This document shows, piece by piece, positions 34,356 to 42,223 of a stretch of 64,000 nt of DNA. Both the position numbers and the translations under genes were made by a program. Source of the stretch: Comamonadaceae bacterium (GTDB taxonomy: Bacteria > Pseudomonadota > Gammaproteobacteria > Burkholderiales > Burkholderiaceae_C); the NCBI GenBank assembly GCA_947448735.1, contig CANFOS010000005.1:1-64000 (forward strand). The letters run 5' to 3'. Positions within the stretch are counted from its first letter, which is position 1; each line of letters opens with the position of its first letter. A model generated the notes under the pieces. That model searched no databases and was not told the origin of the DNA. It saw only the letters and a program-made list of their open reading frames with translations.

Positions 34356-35327
34356 TCAGGCGGCAGCCTTTTGGGCTTCGGTATTGATGACAAACCACTC
34401 AGGCACGGCGGGCCCCCACAAATAAAACGAGTCTTCCGGGGCGTAGCTGCCAGACACCCAGTCGGGTTGGGCGGGCACGAAGTCGATGTCAAACGAGTAT
34501 TCGGCAAAGCTGCCCCACGGGTCTTTGGCATAGTAAAAATAGTTCGAGCCCAGCACATGGCGGCCCACGCCCCAGCCGTCGTGATAGCCGGCCGTTCGCA
34601 ACTGCTCGCTGCCCTTGCCCACGTCGTCCAGGCTGCCCACGTCCCAGCTGGTGTGGTGCAGGCCAGCGGCATCGGACTTGACAAACGCAAACAGGTGGTG
34701 GTCGCTGCCGTGCGGGGTGTGCATGAAGGCGACCAAATCAACCGAGCGGTCTGACAGGCGCAGGCCAAGCACGTTTTCACAAAACGTGATCATGCCCAGC
34801 ACGTCGGGGCTGAACAGCAGCACATGCGACAGCCAGCGCGGCCGCACCGGGCCAACGCTGGAGCGGGCGGGGGCTTTGGCCGAGCCGCGCGCCGGGCCAG
34901 GCAGCGGGTCCGCCGGGCTTTTGATGCTGGGCGACACCTTGGGCGCGACCACCAGTTGCAGGGCCACGCCGTCGGGGCTTTTCAGCCAGATGCCGGGCCG
35001 TGTGGCCAGCGGGTGTGCGTCGCAGCCAATGCCCAAAGCATCGACCCGCTGCCTGAAGGCGGCTTCGTCCTCCGCAAAAATGCCAAAGGTGATGAAGGCC
35101 AGCGCCTTGGGTGCGCCGTTGGCCACGACCTTCATCCAGCAGTGGGGGTGGCCGTGGGTGTACAGGTCAACGCGCTGCTCATGCTGCTTCACGTCCATGC
35201 CGAAGGCGGTGTAAAAAGCCACAGCCGGGGCGATGTCGGGCACGGTGAACACCACCTGGTCTATCGAATGCGCGGCCAGCACATCGGGTCGGCGGGCTGT
35301 ATTTGAGCTTGTTGCTGAATCTGTCAT
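34356..35327 (-). CDS. Two-domain VOC / extradiol dioxygenase-like protein
   Basis: A 323-residue protein with two vicinal-oxygen-chelate domains joined by a Pro/Ala-rich linker near residues 145-175. The second domain has His in 'SHVLLFSPD', His in 'LHHTSWDV' and Glu in 'AEYSFDID', matching the Fe(II) His-His-Glu triad of type I extradiol dioxygenases. It probably cleaves a catechol-like ring. The start at 35327 has a strong AAGGAC sequence. It lies 46 nt after the flavin hydroxylase gene, so a hydroxylate-then-cleave pair is likely. Confidence 0.82.
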   Translation of the reverse strand: MTDSATSSNTARRPDVLAAHSIDQVVFTVPDIAPAVAFYTAFGMDVKQHEQRVDLYTHGHPHCWMKVVANGAPKALAFITFGIFAEDEAAFRQRVDALGIGCDAHPLATRPGIWLKSPDGVALQLVVAPKVSPSIKSPADPLPGPARGSAKAPARSSVGPVRPRWLSHVLLFSPDVLGMITFCENVLGLRLSDRSVDLVAFMHTPHGSDHHLFAFVKSDAAGLHHTSWDVGSLDDVGKGSEQLRTAGYHDGWGVGRHVLGSNYFYYAKDPWGSFAEYSFDIDFVPAQPDWVSGSYAPEDSFYLWGPAVPEWFVINTEAQKAAA

Positions 35328-35373
35328 GTCTCGTCCTTTCTCGACTTTGTAAAGAGGGCTCAATAAAAAGGGC

Positions 35374-37113
35374 TCAAGCGGCCAGGCGGGCGCGGGCACG
35401 GGCACAGACCATGGCCAACAGCGGCTCGGGGTCGGTGCCTGCATCGCCGCGCCAGGCAACGTGGTGGTCGGGCCGTATCAACGCGCAGTTGGCGGCATAC
35501 AGGGTTTGCAATTCCTCACTGTGCTGGCTGCCAAAGCGCAGCACGGTCAGGGGCACACCCATGGCCTCGGCCGCGGCCTGCCAGGCGTGCACGCCGGATG
35601 CTGAAGCGCCGGCAAAACACAGCAGCGTGTAGTCCAGCCCAAAGAGGTCATAAATCGATTGGCCGTCCAGCCAGATGTGAGGGGCGCGCGCGCCCGGCCG
35701 GGCCGAGGGGATGTACACGGTGGGCTCGTCGGCATGCGGGGCGCCCGCTTCGCGAGCAACAATGGGACTGCCTTCATAGCGCAAACCCAGTTGCAGCCCC
35801 GGAATATTGAACTCGCTGCGCACGTGGTCGTGCAGCGCCTTGCCCAGCGCCTGCCTGGCGGCATCGCCAGACGGGCTGTCATCGTCCAGGTTGGTAGGTA
35901 GCCCGATCAGGCCCACGCTGTCGGCACGGCTGCGTGCAAAGGCGGTGTTGCGTTCGGCAATCGGTTTGCGCTCGGCTTCGTAGCTGTCCAGCAAGGCAAC
36001 GCCCGCCCAGCCCTTGATGACAGCGGCCAGCTTCCAGCCCAGATTCACCGCATCGTCCACGCTGGTGTTGTAGCCCATGCCGCCTGTGGGTGTGAACAGA
36101 TGCGCTGCATCGCCCGCAATAAAAGCGCGGCCTTTTGCAAAATGGTCCGCTACCAGGGTAAAGCCCGCCTGCCACGGCGCTTTGGCCATCAGCTCAAAGT
36201 CAAACTCTGCGCCCACAGCGGCAAACAGCGCAGCCCGGTAGTCCACCGTCTCAGGCGTCTGGCCGGGCTTGAGCTGCAGCGCAAACATGAATGTCTCAGC
36301 GCCGTCGATGGAAATCATCAAGCCGCGCTGAACCGCGTTCATGGCCCAGTACATCCAGGCTTTCTGTTTGCCGAGCACGGCATACAGCGTTGGCGACTTG
36401 AAATACAGCGACAGCATCTGGCCGCCAAAAAAGTCCCGCTCTTCCTCGCTCTGGCCGCTGTACTGAATACCGCAGGTTTTGCGCACCAGGCTGCGTGGGC
36501 CGTCGCAGCCAATGACGTATTTGGCTTGCAGCAACAGCTGTGCGTCGGTTTTGTCGCCAACTGCGTTGACGCCATGCGCGACGATGTTGACCTCATCAGC
36601 GCCTATAGCCACCGACTGCGCGCGCCAGCCACACATCAGGTCAATGCTGGGATAGCGCGCGGTTTGCTCGCGCAGCAACGGCTCGATCAGCATTTGCTGC
36701 ACACGGTGCGGCAGCTCCGGCGTGGGCCACAGCTCTTCGCCGTAGTCGCCAAAGGCGCTGCGGTCTATGGTTTGCTGGCGCGACGGAATGCTAAAGCGTG
36801 TCAGCTCGCGTCCGCTTAGGGTGGTGCAGTACACCACGTCCTGCGGGTGGTCGGCAGCCAGGCCCAGTTGCCGCACCTCATGGGCAAAACCGCGGCGGCG
36901 GTAATGCTCCATGGTGCGGGCCGACGTGGCGTTGGCTTTTGGAAAGTCAGGCGCGCCCACGTCTTCTTCGAGCACCACACAAGCCACACCACGGCAGCCC
37001 AGTTCAATGGCCAGCATCAGACCGGCAGGGCCGCCGCCGACAATCGCCACGTCGGTGGCCCGGTGAATGGTGTTGGGGTTGGTTGAGGGGGTCAGACTCA
37101 CGCTTGTCTCCAT
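35374..37113 (-). CDS. FAD-dependent aromatic hydroxylase (MhpA/PheA-like)
   Basis: A 579-residue class A flavoprotein monooxygenase. The FAD-binding 'VAIVGGGPAGLMLAIEL' is near residues 23-39, a DG-type motif 'VIGCDGPRSLVRKT' near 199, and the second FAD motif 'GDAAHLFTPTGGMGYNTSVDD' near 335. A thioredoxin-like C-terminal domain follows. Such enzymes hydroxylate phenols or hydroxyphenylpropionate using NAD(P)H and oxygen. It forms a pair with the downstream extradiol dioxygenase-like gene. The hydrolase, hydratase and aldolase of a full meta pathway are not next to it. Confidence 0.85.
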   Translation of the reverse strand: METSVSLTPSTNPNTIHRATDVAIVGGGPAGLMLAIELGCRGVACVVLEEDVGAPDFPKANATSARTMEHYRRRGFAHEVRQLGLAADHPQDVVYCTTLSGRELTRFSIPSRQQTIDRSAFGDYGEELWPTPELPHRVQQMLIEPLLREQTARYPSIDLMCGWRAQSVAIGADEVNIVAHGVNAVGDKTDAQLLLQAKYVIGCDGPRSLVRKTCGIQYSGQSEEERDFFGGQMLSLYFKSPTLYAVLGKQKAWMYWAMNAVQRGLMISIDGAETFMFALQLKPGQTPETVDYRAALFAAVGAEFDFELMAKAPWQAGFTLVADHFAKGRAFIAGDAAHLFTPTGGMGYNTSVDDAVNLGWKLAAVIKGWAGVALLDSYEAERKPIAERNTAFARSRADSVGLIGLPTNLDDDSPSGDAARQALGKALHDHVRSEFNIPGLQLGLRYEGSPIVAREAGAPHADEPTVYIPSARPGARAPHIWLDGQSIYDLFGLDYTLLCFAGASASGVHAWQAAAEAMGVPLTVLRFGSQHSEELQTLYAANCALIRPDHHVAWRGDAGTDPEPLLAMVCARARARLAA

Positions 37114-37143
37114 TTTTTTCGTTGCCAGAGCAACCGTCGTCCG

Positions 37144-37200
37144 CTATTTAATCAATAGCTGCTTGCACTTGTAATTATTGGGCATAGAGCCTATTTGATA
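37144..37200 (+). repeat. Dispersed 57-nt intergenic repeat, copy 3
   Basis: Starts CTATTTAATCAATAGCTGCT and contains GGGCATAGAGCC near the right end. It lies between the glutathione peroxidase gene and the start of the flavin hydroxylase. The left part is the one most different from the other four copies. Confidence 0.75.
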
Positions 37201-37235
37201 CTCTAAAAGAAGCTTTTCAGGCGCTCCCTGCCAGC

Positions 37236-37742
37236 TCAGGCGGCCAGCGCGGCCTCCACGTCTTGGGCCAGGTCGGCGGGCTTGTCGGTCGGTGCGTAGC
37301 GCTTGATGACCTGACCGTCTTTGCCGACTAAAAACTTGGTGAAGTTCCATTTGATGGACTTGCTGCCCAAGAGGCCGGGCGCCTCGGCGCTGAGCCATTG
37401 GTACAGCGGGTGCGCAGCCGGGCCGTTGACATCGATCTTGCTCATCATGGGAAAGCTGACGCCGTAGTTGACCTGGCAAAACGCAGCAATTTCACCGTCT
37501 GCGCCGGGGTCTTGCGAGCCAAACTGGTTGCACGGAAAGCCCAGCACGGCCAGGCCCTTGCCCGCGTAAGTTTTGTGCAGCGCTTCCAACCCCCCAAACT
37601 GCGGGGTGAAGCCGCATTTGCTGGCGGTGTTGACGATCAGCATGACCTGACCTTTGAAGTCGCTCAGGGCGATGTCTTTGCCGCTGATGGATTTGGCTTC
37701 GAAGTCGTAAATGGTCGAGGTCGGGTTCGGGGTCTGGCTCAT
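37236..37742 (-). CDS. Glutathione peroxidase family protein
   Basis: A 168-residue peroxidase. Peroxidatic Cys43 is in 'NTASKCGFTP', the Gln in 'FPCNQFGSQDPG' and the Trp in 'IKWNFTKFLV' complete the catalytic site; Cys replaces selenocysteine, as usual in bacteria. It reduces peroxides with thioredoxin or glutathione. No signal peptide. I chose the ATG at 37742 with an AGGAG sequence upstream; 13 open codons before it are not conserved. Confidence 0.93.
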   Translation of the reverse strand: MSQTPNPTSTIYDFEAKSISGKDIALSDFKGQVMLIVNTASKCGFTPQFGGLEALHKTYAGKGLAVLGFPCNQFGSQDPGADGEIAAFCQVNYGVSFPMMSKIDVNGPAAHPLYQWLSAEAPGLLGSKSIKWNFTKFLVGKDGQVIKRYAPTDKPADLAQDVEAALAA

Positions 37743-37770
37743 GGGAACTCCTAACATGAAGACTGCAATG

Positions 37771-38658
37771 CTAACGCCCACTCTTATTGTGTGCCAGCGC
37801 AGCCAGCAAAGCCGCCAGAACGATCAGGCTGCCGCCCCAGAAAATTCTGGGGCTGAAGTCAGCCGCGCCCAGCAAGGCTGCCGACGCGCTGGTAAACAGG
37901 ATTTCCGTCAGCATGACCAGCGACGTGGTGCTGGAAGTCAAACGGGCCGCGCCGTACTGCAGGGCCAGGTTGCTGATGACAAAAGCCAGGCTCAAGCCTA
38001 TAAACACGGCAATGCCTGAACTTTGCAGGCTGGGCGCTGGCAACATCTGGACGTACAAACCCGCCACCGCCACCGCCGAGGCCAGCACCGCACCGCCTGC
38101 AAACATCGCCAGCATGCGCGCGCTGTCGGGTGTGTGGTTGAACTTGCGCAGCAGCGCATTGGTGATGGCAAAACTGAGGCCGCCCGTCAGCGCCAACCAA
38201 TCGGCAACGCTTTGCGGAATCGGCCACGGCGAATCAGGGGTTTTTAAAACCATCAGAACGCCCGCCATGGCCAGCAGCAATCGCATCAGCGAGCCTTGGG
38301 TGGGCCGCTCGCCCAGCATCAGCCAAGCCACCAGCACCGCCCAGGCGGGCATCAGGTAAAACAGCAGCACCACCCGCACCACATCGCCCACAGTGACGGC
38401 CCAGTTAAAACTGACATTGGTCGCACCGGAAGCCAGCGCCAGCCACCAGAGTACCGGGTTGGCCAGCAAAGCTTTGTAGGCACTGAAGCGAAACGCCAGC
38501 ATGCCGCCGCACACCAGCAGAAAAACAGCCGCAGTGGCCCACAAGGGGTGCAGGCCAGCGGCTTGAAGTTCCCTGAACGGCCACCAGGACACGCCCCAGA
38601 GGAGGGCGTTGATCAGCAGTGCACCAGCGGCTAGCGCATTAGCCCCCACGCTTGTCAC
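37771..38658 (-). CDS. EamA/DMT-superfamily transporter
   Basis: A 295-residue membrane protein with ten predicted helices in two EamA repeats (the first from 'ALLINALLWGVSWWPFRELQ', the second from 'ALTGGLSFAITNALLRK'). Members export amino acids, nucleobases or other metabolites; the substrate here is unknown. The start is GTG with no clear Shine-Dalgarno. It is followed 28 nt later by the glutathione peroxidase gene, possibly cotranscribed. Confidence 0.85.
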   Translation of the reverse strand: MTSVGANALAAGALLINALLWGVSWWPFRELQAAGLHPLWATAAVFLLVCGGMLAFRFSAYKALLANPVLWWLALASGATNVSFNWAVTVGDVVRVVLLFYLMPAWAVLVAWLMLGERPTQGSLMRLLLAMAGVLMVLKTPDSPWPIPQSVADWLALTGGLSFAITNALLRKFNHTPDSARMLAMFAGGAVLASAVAVAGLYVQMLPAPSLQSSGIAVFIGLSLAFVISNLALQYGAARLTSSTTSLVMLTEILFTSASAALLGAADFSPRIFWGGSLIVLAALLAALAHNKSGR

Positions 38659-38671
38659 TTTGTTGAATAAG

Positions 38672-38735
38672 CTGCCCCCCGAGAGGGTTCATTTTCTTTG
38701 GGGCGGCCCGGCAGAAAATGACGGCTGCCGCTAGA
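38672..38735 (-). repeat. Palindromic intergenic element upstream of the DMT gene
   Basis: On the minus strand the element contains CCGTCATTTTCTGCC, GGGCCGCCCC, AAAGAAAATGA and CCCTCTCGGGGGGCAGC. AAAATGA/TCATTTT and CCC/GGG parts form imperfect stems. I remember similar modules upstream of Comamonadaceae genes, but have no search result to cite. Not related in sequence to the 57-nt repeats. Confidence 0.45.
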
Positions 38736-38745
38736 GAGGTGTGCA

Positions 38746-40026
38746 TCAATGTGAGTTGTCGCTGCGTGCAATGCCCAGAAGATGGTCCACCTGGTCTTTG
38801 TGCTTGATGCAGTTGCTTTTGTGCCAGCGCTGAATGATGAACATAAAGCCTGCCACCACCACCCCAAAAGTGGTGATCGCACCAAAGGCCGACAGACCTA
38901 TGGCGGTCGACAGGCTGTAGCCTGCGCCCAGCGCCAGAATGCAGGCCTGTTCGTTGAAGTTTTGTACCGCAATCGAGCGACCAGCGCCCATCAGGTTGTG
39001 ACCCCTGTGTTGCAGCAAAGCGTTCATGGGCACCACCAAAAAGCCGCCCAGTCCGCCCAGCAGAATCAGGAACGGGGCCGCGACCCACACGTTGTCAATG
39101 AAGTTCATCAAAATAACCAGCAGACCCATGCCGATGCCCATGGGCATGACGCTGGGGGCCTGGTCCAGCCGCATACGCAGCGACGCCAGCACCGCCCCGA
39201 CAGCGGTACCGATGGCAACGACCCCGACAAGCGACGAGGCCTGCGTGGTGCTGTAACCGAGGGCAGCAGCGCTCCAGGCCAGCACGATGTAACGCAGGTT
39301 GCCTGAAACCCCCCAGAACAGCGTGGTGGTTGCAAGCGAAATTTGCCCCAGCTTGTCGCGCCACAGCGCTGCATTACAGTTCCAGAAGTCGGGCAACAGC
39401 TCGAGCTTGTTGCGCGGCATAGGCCGCATGTCGACCCCGGTACTTGGAATGCGGGTGTTGAACCATGCCGCAATCATGTACAAAAAGATCAACACGCTGA
39501 TGGCGGCTTCCGGCGCGGTGTCGATACTTGTGGAGATGAACGGAACATCAAATGCCAGCAGCCTGCTTGCAACCGCGTGGCCGACAAGCTGGCCGCCCAG
39601 CAGCACGCCCAAAATAATGGACGCAATCGTCAGCCCCTCAATCCAGCCGTTGGCCTTGACCAGTTGTGACGAGGGCAACAACTCTGTGAGGATGCCGTAC
39701 TTGGCCGGCGAATAAGCAGCGGCTCCAAGGCCCACAATCGCATACGCCATCAGCGGGTGGGTGCCAAACAGCATCATGAGGCAGCCGACGACCTTGATGG
39801 CGTTGCTGACAAACATGACTTTGCCTTTGGGCTGTGCGTCGGCAAAGGCGCCGACAAACGGGGCCAGCACCACATAAAACAGCGCGAACATGGGCACCAA
39901 CGCAGCGGGTTGCCATTTGGGCGCTCCGCTTGTCTTGAGCAGTTCCACAGCGGCAACAAACAGCGCGTTGTCTGCCAGTGAGCTGAAAAACTGGGCCGCC
40001 ATGATGGTGTAAAAACCGCGCTTCAT
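38746..40026 (-). CDS. lplT: Lysophospholipid transporter LplT (MFS)
   Basis: A 426-residue MFS permease starting 'MKRGFYTIMAAQFFSSLADNAL', a hallmark of LplT, with twelve membrane segments and 'YSPAKYGILTELLP' near residue 102. LplT flips lysophospholipids across the inner membrane for reacylation by Aas. No aas is adjacent, but an LplT-PlsC fusion lies at 57488. It is divergent from alr over 112 nt, an order I recall as common in this family of bacteria. Confidence 0.9.
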   Translation of the reverse strand: MKRGFYTIMAAQFFSSLADNALFVAAVELLKTSGAPKWQPAALVPMFALFYVVLAPFVGAFADAQPKGKVMFVSNAIKVVGCLMMLFGTHPLMAYAIVGLGAAAYSPAKYGILTELLPSSQLVKANGWIEGLTIASIILGVLLGGQLVGHAVASRLLAFDVPFISTSIDTAPEAAISVLIFLYMIAAWFNTRIPSTGVDMRPMPRNKLELLPDFWNCNAALWRDKLGQISLATTTLFWGVSGNLRYIVLAWSAAALGYSTTQASSLVGVVAIGTAVGAVLASLRMRLDQAPSVMPMGIGMGLLVILMNFIDNVWVAAPFLILLGGLGGFLVVPMNALLQHRGHNLMGAGRSIAVQNFNEQACILALGAGYSLSTAIGLSAFGAITTFGVVVAGFMFIIQRWHKSNCIKHKDQVDHLLGIARSDNSH

Positions 40027-40138
40027 TAAACTTTCGCCATGTCCATACGATGCAGGGTTATAGCATGGGGGCGCTGGACAGTTCCCGCAATACCCCTATC
40101 GGGCAGAGCGCAAAAACTCAAGCGGCAATAATGTCGGC

Positions 40139-41233
40139 ATGCCGCGTCCCATCCATGCAACCATCCATACCGAAGCCCTTGGTCACAATCTGGCGCGTGC
40201 AAGGCTGGCCGCACCCGACGCCAAAGTGTGGGCCATTGTCAAGGCCAACGCCTATGGTCATGGCATAGCGCGCGCTTTCGATGGCCTGAAAAGCGCAGAT
40301 GGTTTTGCGCTCCTGGACCTGGATGAAGCCAGACGCTTGCGAGCGCTGGACTGGCGTGGGCCGATTCTTCTTCTTGAAGGCTGCTTCGATGGGCGTGATC
40401 TGGAAATCTGTTCGCGCCTTGGCTTATGGCACGTGGTGCATTGCCACGAGCAAATCGACATGCTGGCTGCGCACAAGACCGTCCAGCCACATCGCGTGTT
40501 TTTGAAAATGAATTCCGGCATGAACCGGCTGGGTTTGAAGCCCGAGCGCTACCGCGCTGCCTGGACACGCCTGAACGCGCTGCCGCAGGTCGATGAGATA
40601 TCGCTCATGACGCATTTTTCAGATGCTGACACAGCCAAGGGCATTGCCGCGCAGCTGCGAACCTTTGAAAGTTTGACTCACGACCTGCCCGGGGAGCGAT
40701 CCCTGAGCAACAGCGCTGCGACCCTGTGCCACGGTGAAGCCCTTGCCACCAAGTCAGACTGGATACGTCCTGGCATCGCGGTCTACGGCAGTGCGCCAGA
40801 CTACCCAGGCCACAGCTTTGAGCAATGGGACCTGCGGCCGACGATGACGCTCAGCTCAAAAATCATCGGCGTGCAACACCTGCAAGCTGGCGACACAGTC
40901 GGTTATGGCTCCAGCTTTACAGCAGACGGCCCGTTGCGTATTGGCGTGGTGGCCTGCGGCTATGCAGACGGCTACCCGCGCCACTGCAGCACCGGCACGC
41001 CTGTGCTGATCGATGGTGTGCGCTGCCGCCTGGTGGGTCGGGTCAGCATGGACATGGTCACCGTCGACTTGTCGCCTGTGCCGCTGGCGGGCATGGGCAG
41101 TGAGGTGACGCTGTGGGGCCGCGCATCCAATGGTGCTGTCGTGTCCATTGACGAGGTGGCTCATGCGGGCGGCACGGTGAGCTATGAGCTGATGTGTGCG
41201 CTGGCGCAGCGGGTGCCCGTGGTGGTTGACTAG
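40139..41233 (+). CDS. alr: Alanine racemase
   Basis: A 364-residue fold-type III PLP enzyme making D-alanine for peptidoglycan. Lys35 in 'VKANAYGHG' binds PLP, and the catalytic Tyr is in 'GYGSSFTADG' near residue 257. The C-terminal 'GRVSMDMVTVDL' motif is intact. The ATG at 40139 follows the divergent lplT promoter region. radA, which I would expect next, is not here; a toxin-antitoxin pair lies in that place instead. Confidence 0.95.
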   Translation: MPRPIHATIHTEALGHNLARARLAAPDAKVWAIVKANAYGHGIARAFDGLKSADGFALLDLDEARRLRALDWRGPILLLEGCFDGRDLEICSRLGLWHVVHCHEQIDMLAAHKTVQPHRVFLKMNSGMNRLGLKPERYRAAWTRLNALPQVDEISLMTHFSDADTAKGIAAQLRTFESLTHDLPGERSLSNSAATLCHGEALATKSDWIRPGIAVYGSAPDYPGHSFEQWDLRPTMTLSSKIIGVQHLQAGDTVGYGSSFTADGPLRIGVVACGYADGYPRHCSTGTPVLIDGVRCRLVGRVSMDMVTVDLSPVPLAGMGSEVTLWGRASNGAVVSIDEVAHAGGTVSYELMCALAQRVPVVVD

Positions 41234-41241
41234 CGCTGCGC

Positions 41242-41694
41242 TCAAGGCAAGCTGGCCAGATGGACTTGCGCTGCTGTGGCCAGCTTTTCATCAAACGTCG
41301 CCAGCGGCGCTTTGAGATTGGCTGCCAGCCACAAGTAACTTGCATCATATGCAGACAATTTGTACTGCAAAGCCAGGGCTAAAACCTCTTTGAGCTCGAT
41401 TTGGTGAAGCGATACGTTCAGTGCTTCAAAGCGCTCCAGCCCTTTGTCAACCAACGTACCATAGCCTTGCTTGTGCTTTTTGATGGCAACACTGAAGAGT
41501 TCGATTTCCAGCAGGAAGGGCGCATTCAGGCTGCGGCCACGAATCTTTTCGCCGGCCTGGACCTGCCAGGGCTCTTCGAAAATGATGCCGGCAAGCGCGC
41601 TGCAATCAACCACCACAGGCGGGCGTGCTAGATATTTAACTGGCGGCTCTGCAACATAGAAAGGGCGAGGACCAGAGCCTGTAGAAAGACTCAT
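41242..41694 (-). CDS. PIN-domain ribonuclease toxin (VapC/FitB-like)
   Basis: A 150-residue PIN-domain protein. Acidic residues Asp30 ('VVVDCSALAG'), Glu63 or Glu65 ('LLEIELFS'), Asp117 ('SAYDASYLWLA') and Asp135 ('ATFDEKL') form the metal site of a VapC-type nuclease, which cuts tRNA or rRNA when free of antitoxin. An N-terminal stretch of about 26 residues before the PIN fold is unusual. Start overlaps the antitoxin stop (ATGA). Confidence 0.88.
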   Translation of the reverse strand: MSLSTGSGPRPFYVAEPPVKYLARPPVVVDCSALAGIIFEEPWQVQAGEKIRGRSLNAPFLLEIELFSVAIKKHKQGYGTLVDKGLERFEALNVSLHQIELKEVLALALQYKLSAYDASYLWLAANLKAPLATFDEKLATAAQVHLASLP

Positions 41695-42068
41695 CGTGCA
41701 TCCCGCTCGGCACGAATAATGTCAACGCTAAGCGCAATGCCTGGGGGATAGACCGGACGCATATCCTCGGGCTGGGCATCAATCTCTGCGCACACCTGCT
41801 CAATCGTCTTCCAGCCATGACCAATGATAGGGTTGCCCATGCGGTCATGGCCCACGATGCGGCCTTGTCGGCGATCCTGTTGGGCACCCATCGAACGGTC
41901 AAGGTTTGACTGATCGCCTCTGAAAGCCTCTATGTCCCCATCCGCAGTCACAGCCATCTCAATAATGGCCATCAGCTCCCCCTGAAGCGACCGATGGTTA
42001 CGTGCGGCGCGTTGTCGCAGGCTCTCTGCCCAAGCTTCGGGAACGTCTTTGATGGACAAGTTAGACAT
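41691..42068 (-). CDS. Ribbon-helix-helix antitoxin (FitA-like)
   Basis: A 125-residue protein whose first 45 residues ('NLSIKDVPEAWAESLRQRAARNHRSLQGELMAIIEMA') form a FitA-type ribbon-helix-helix DNA-binding domain; the rest should wrap and inhibit the PIN toxin. A Shine-Dalgarno TTGGAG precedes the ATG. The pair probably represses its own transcription, and a perfect palindrome lies 30 nt upstream. The C-terminal part is longer than in neisserial FitA. Confidence 0.87.
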   Translation of the reverse strand: MSNLSIKDVPEAWAESLRQRAARNHRSLQGELMAIIEMAVTADGDIEAFRGDQSNLDRSMGAQQDRRQGRIVGHDRMGNPIIGHGWKTIEQVCAEIDAQPEDMRPVYPPGIALSVDIIRAERDAR

Positions 42069-42097
42069 ACTGGCTCCAAAAAGCAGCTAAATGAATC

Positions 42098-42122
42098 AAA
42101 TGGCTTCATTGTGAAGCCATTT
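42098..42122. promoter_or_regulatory. Perfect 11-bp inverted repeat between the TA pair and atzF
   Basis: Arms AAATGGCTTCA (42098-42108) and TGAAGCCATTT (42112-42122) are separated by TTG. It is 30 nt upstream of the antitoxin start and about 80-100 nt upstream of the predicted sigma-54 start site of atzF. It could be the toxin-antitoxin operator or an activator site for the atz operon. Confidence 0.7.
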
Positions 42123-42174
42123 TGTGATTGATGCAACCGATGATGGGTCGCCAGAGACAACCGCCCGGAAGCGT

Positions 42175-42189
42175 TGGCACGGCACTTGC
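42175..42189 (+). promoter_or_regulatory. Sigma-54 (-24/-12) promoter of the atz-like operon
   Basis: The sequence is TGGCACG, 4 nt, TTGC: a full match to the RpoN consensus, with the -24 GG and the -12 GC exactly ten bases apart. The implied start site is near 42201 and the atzF ATG is at 42224. RpoN promoters need an activator such as NtrC, so nitrogen control is expected for these genes. Confidence 0.85.
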
Positions 42190-42223
42190 GGTTGGTCTTG
42201 AATACAAGATTGGATTCACATAA

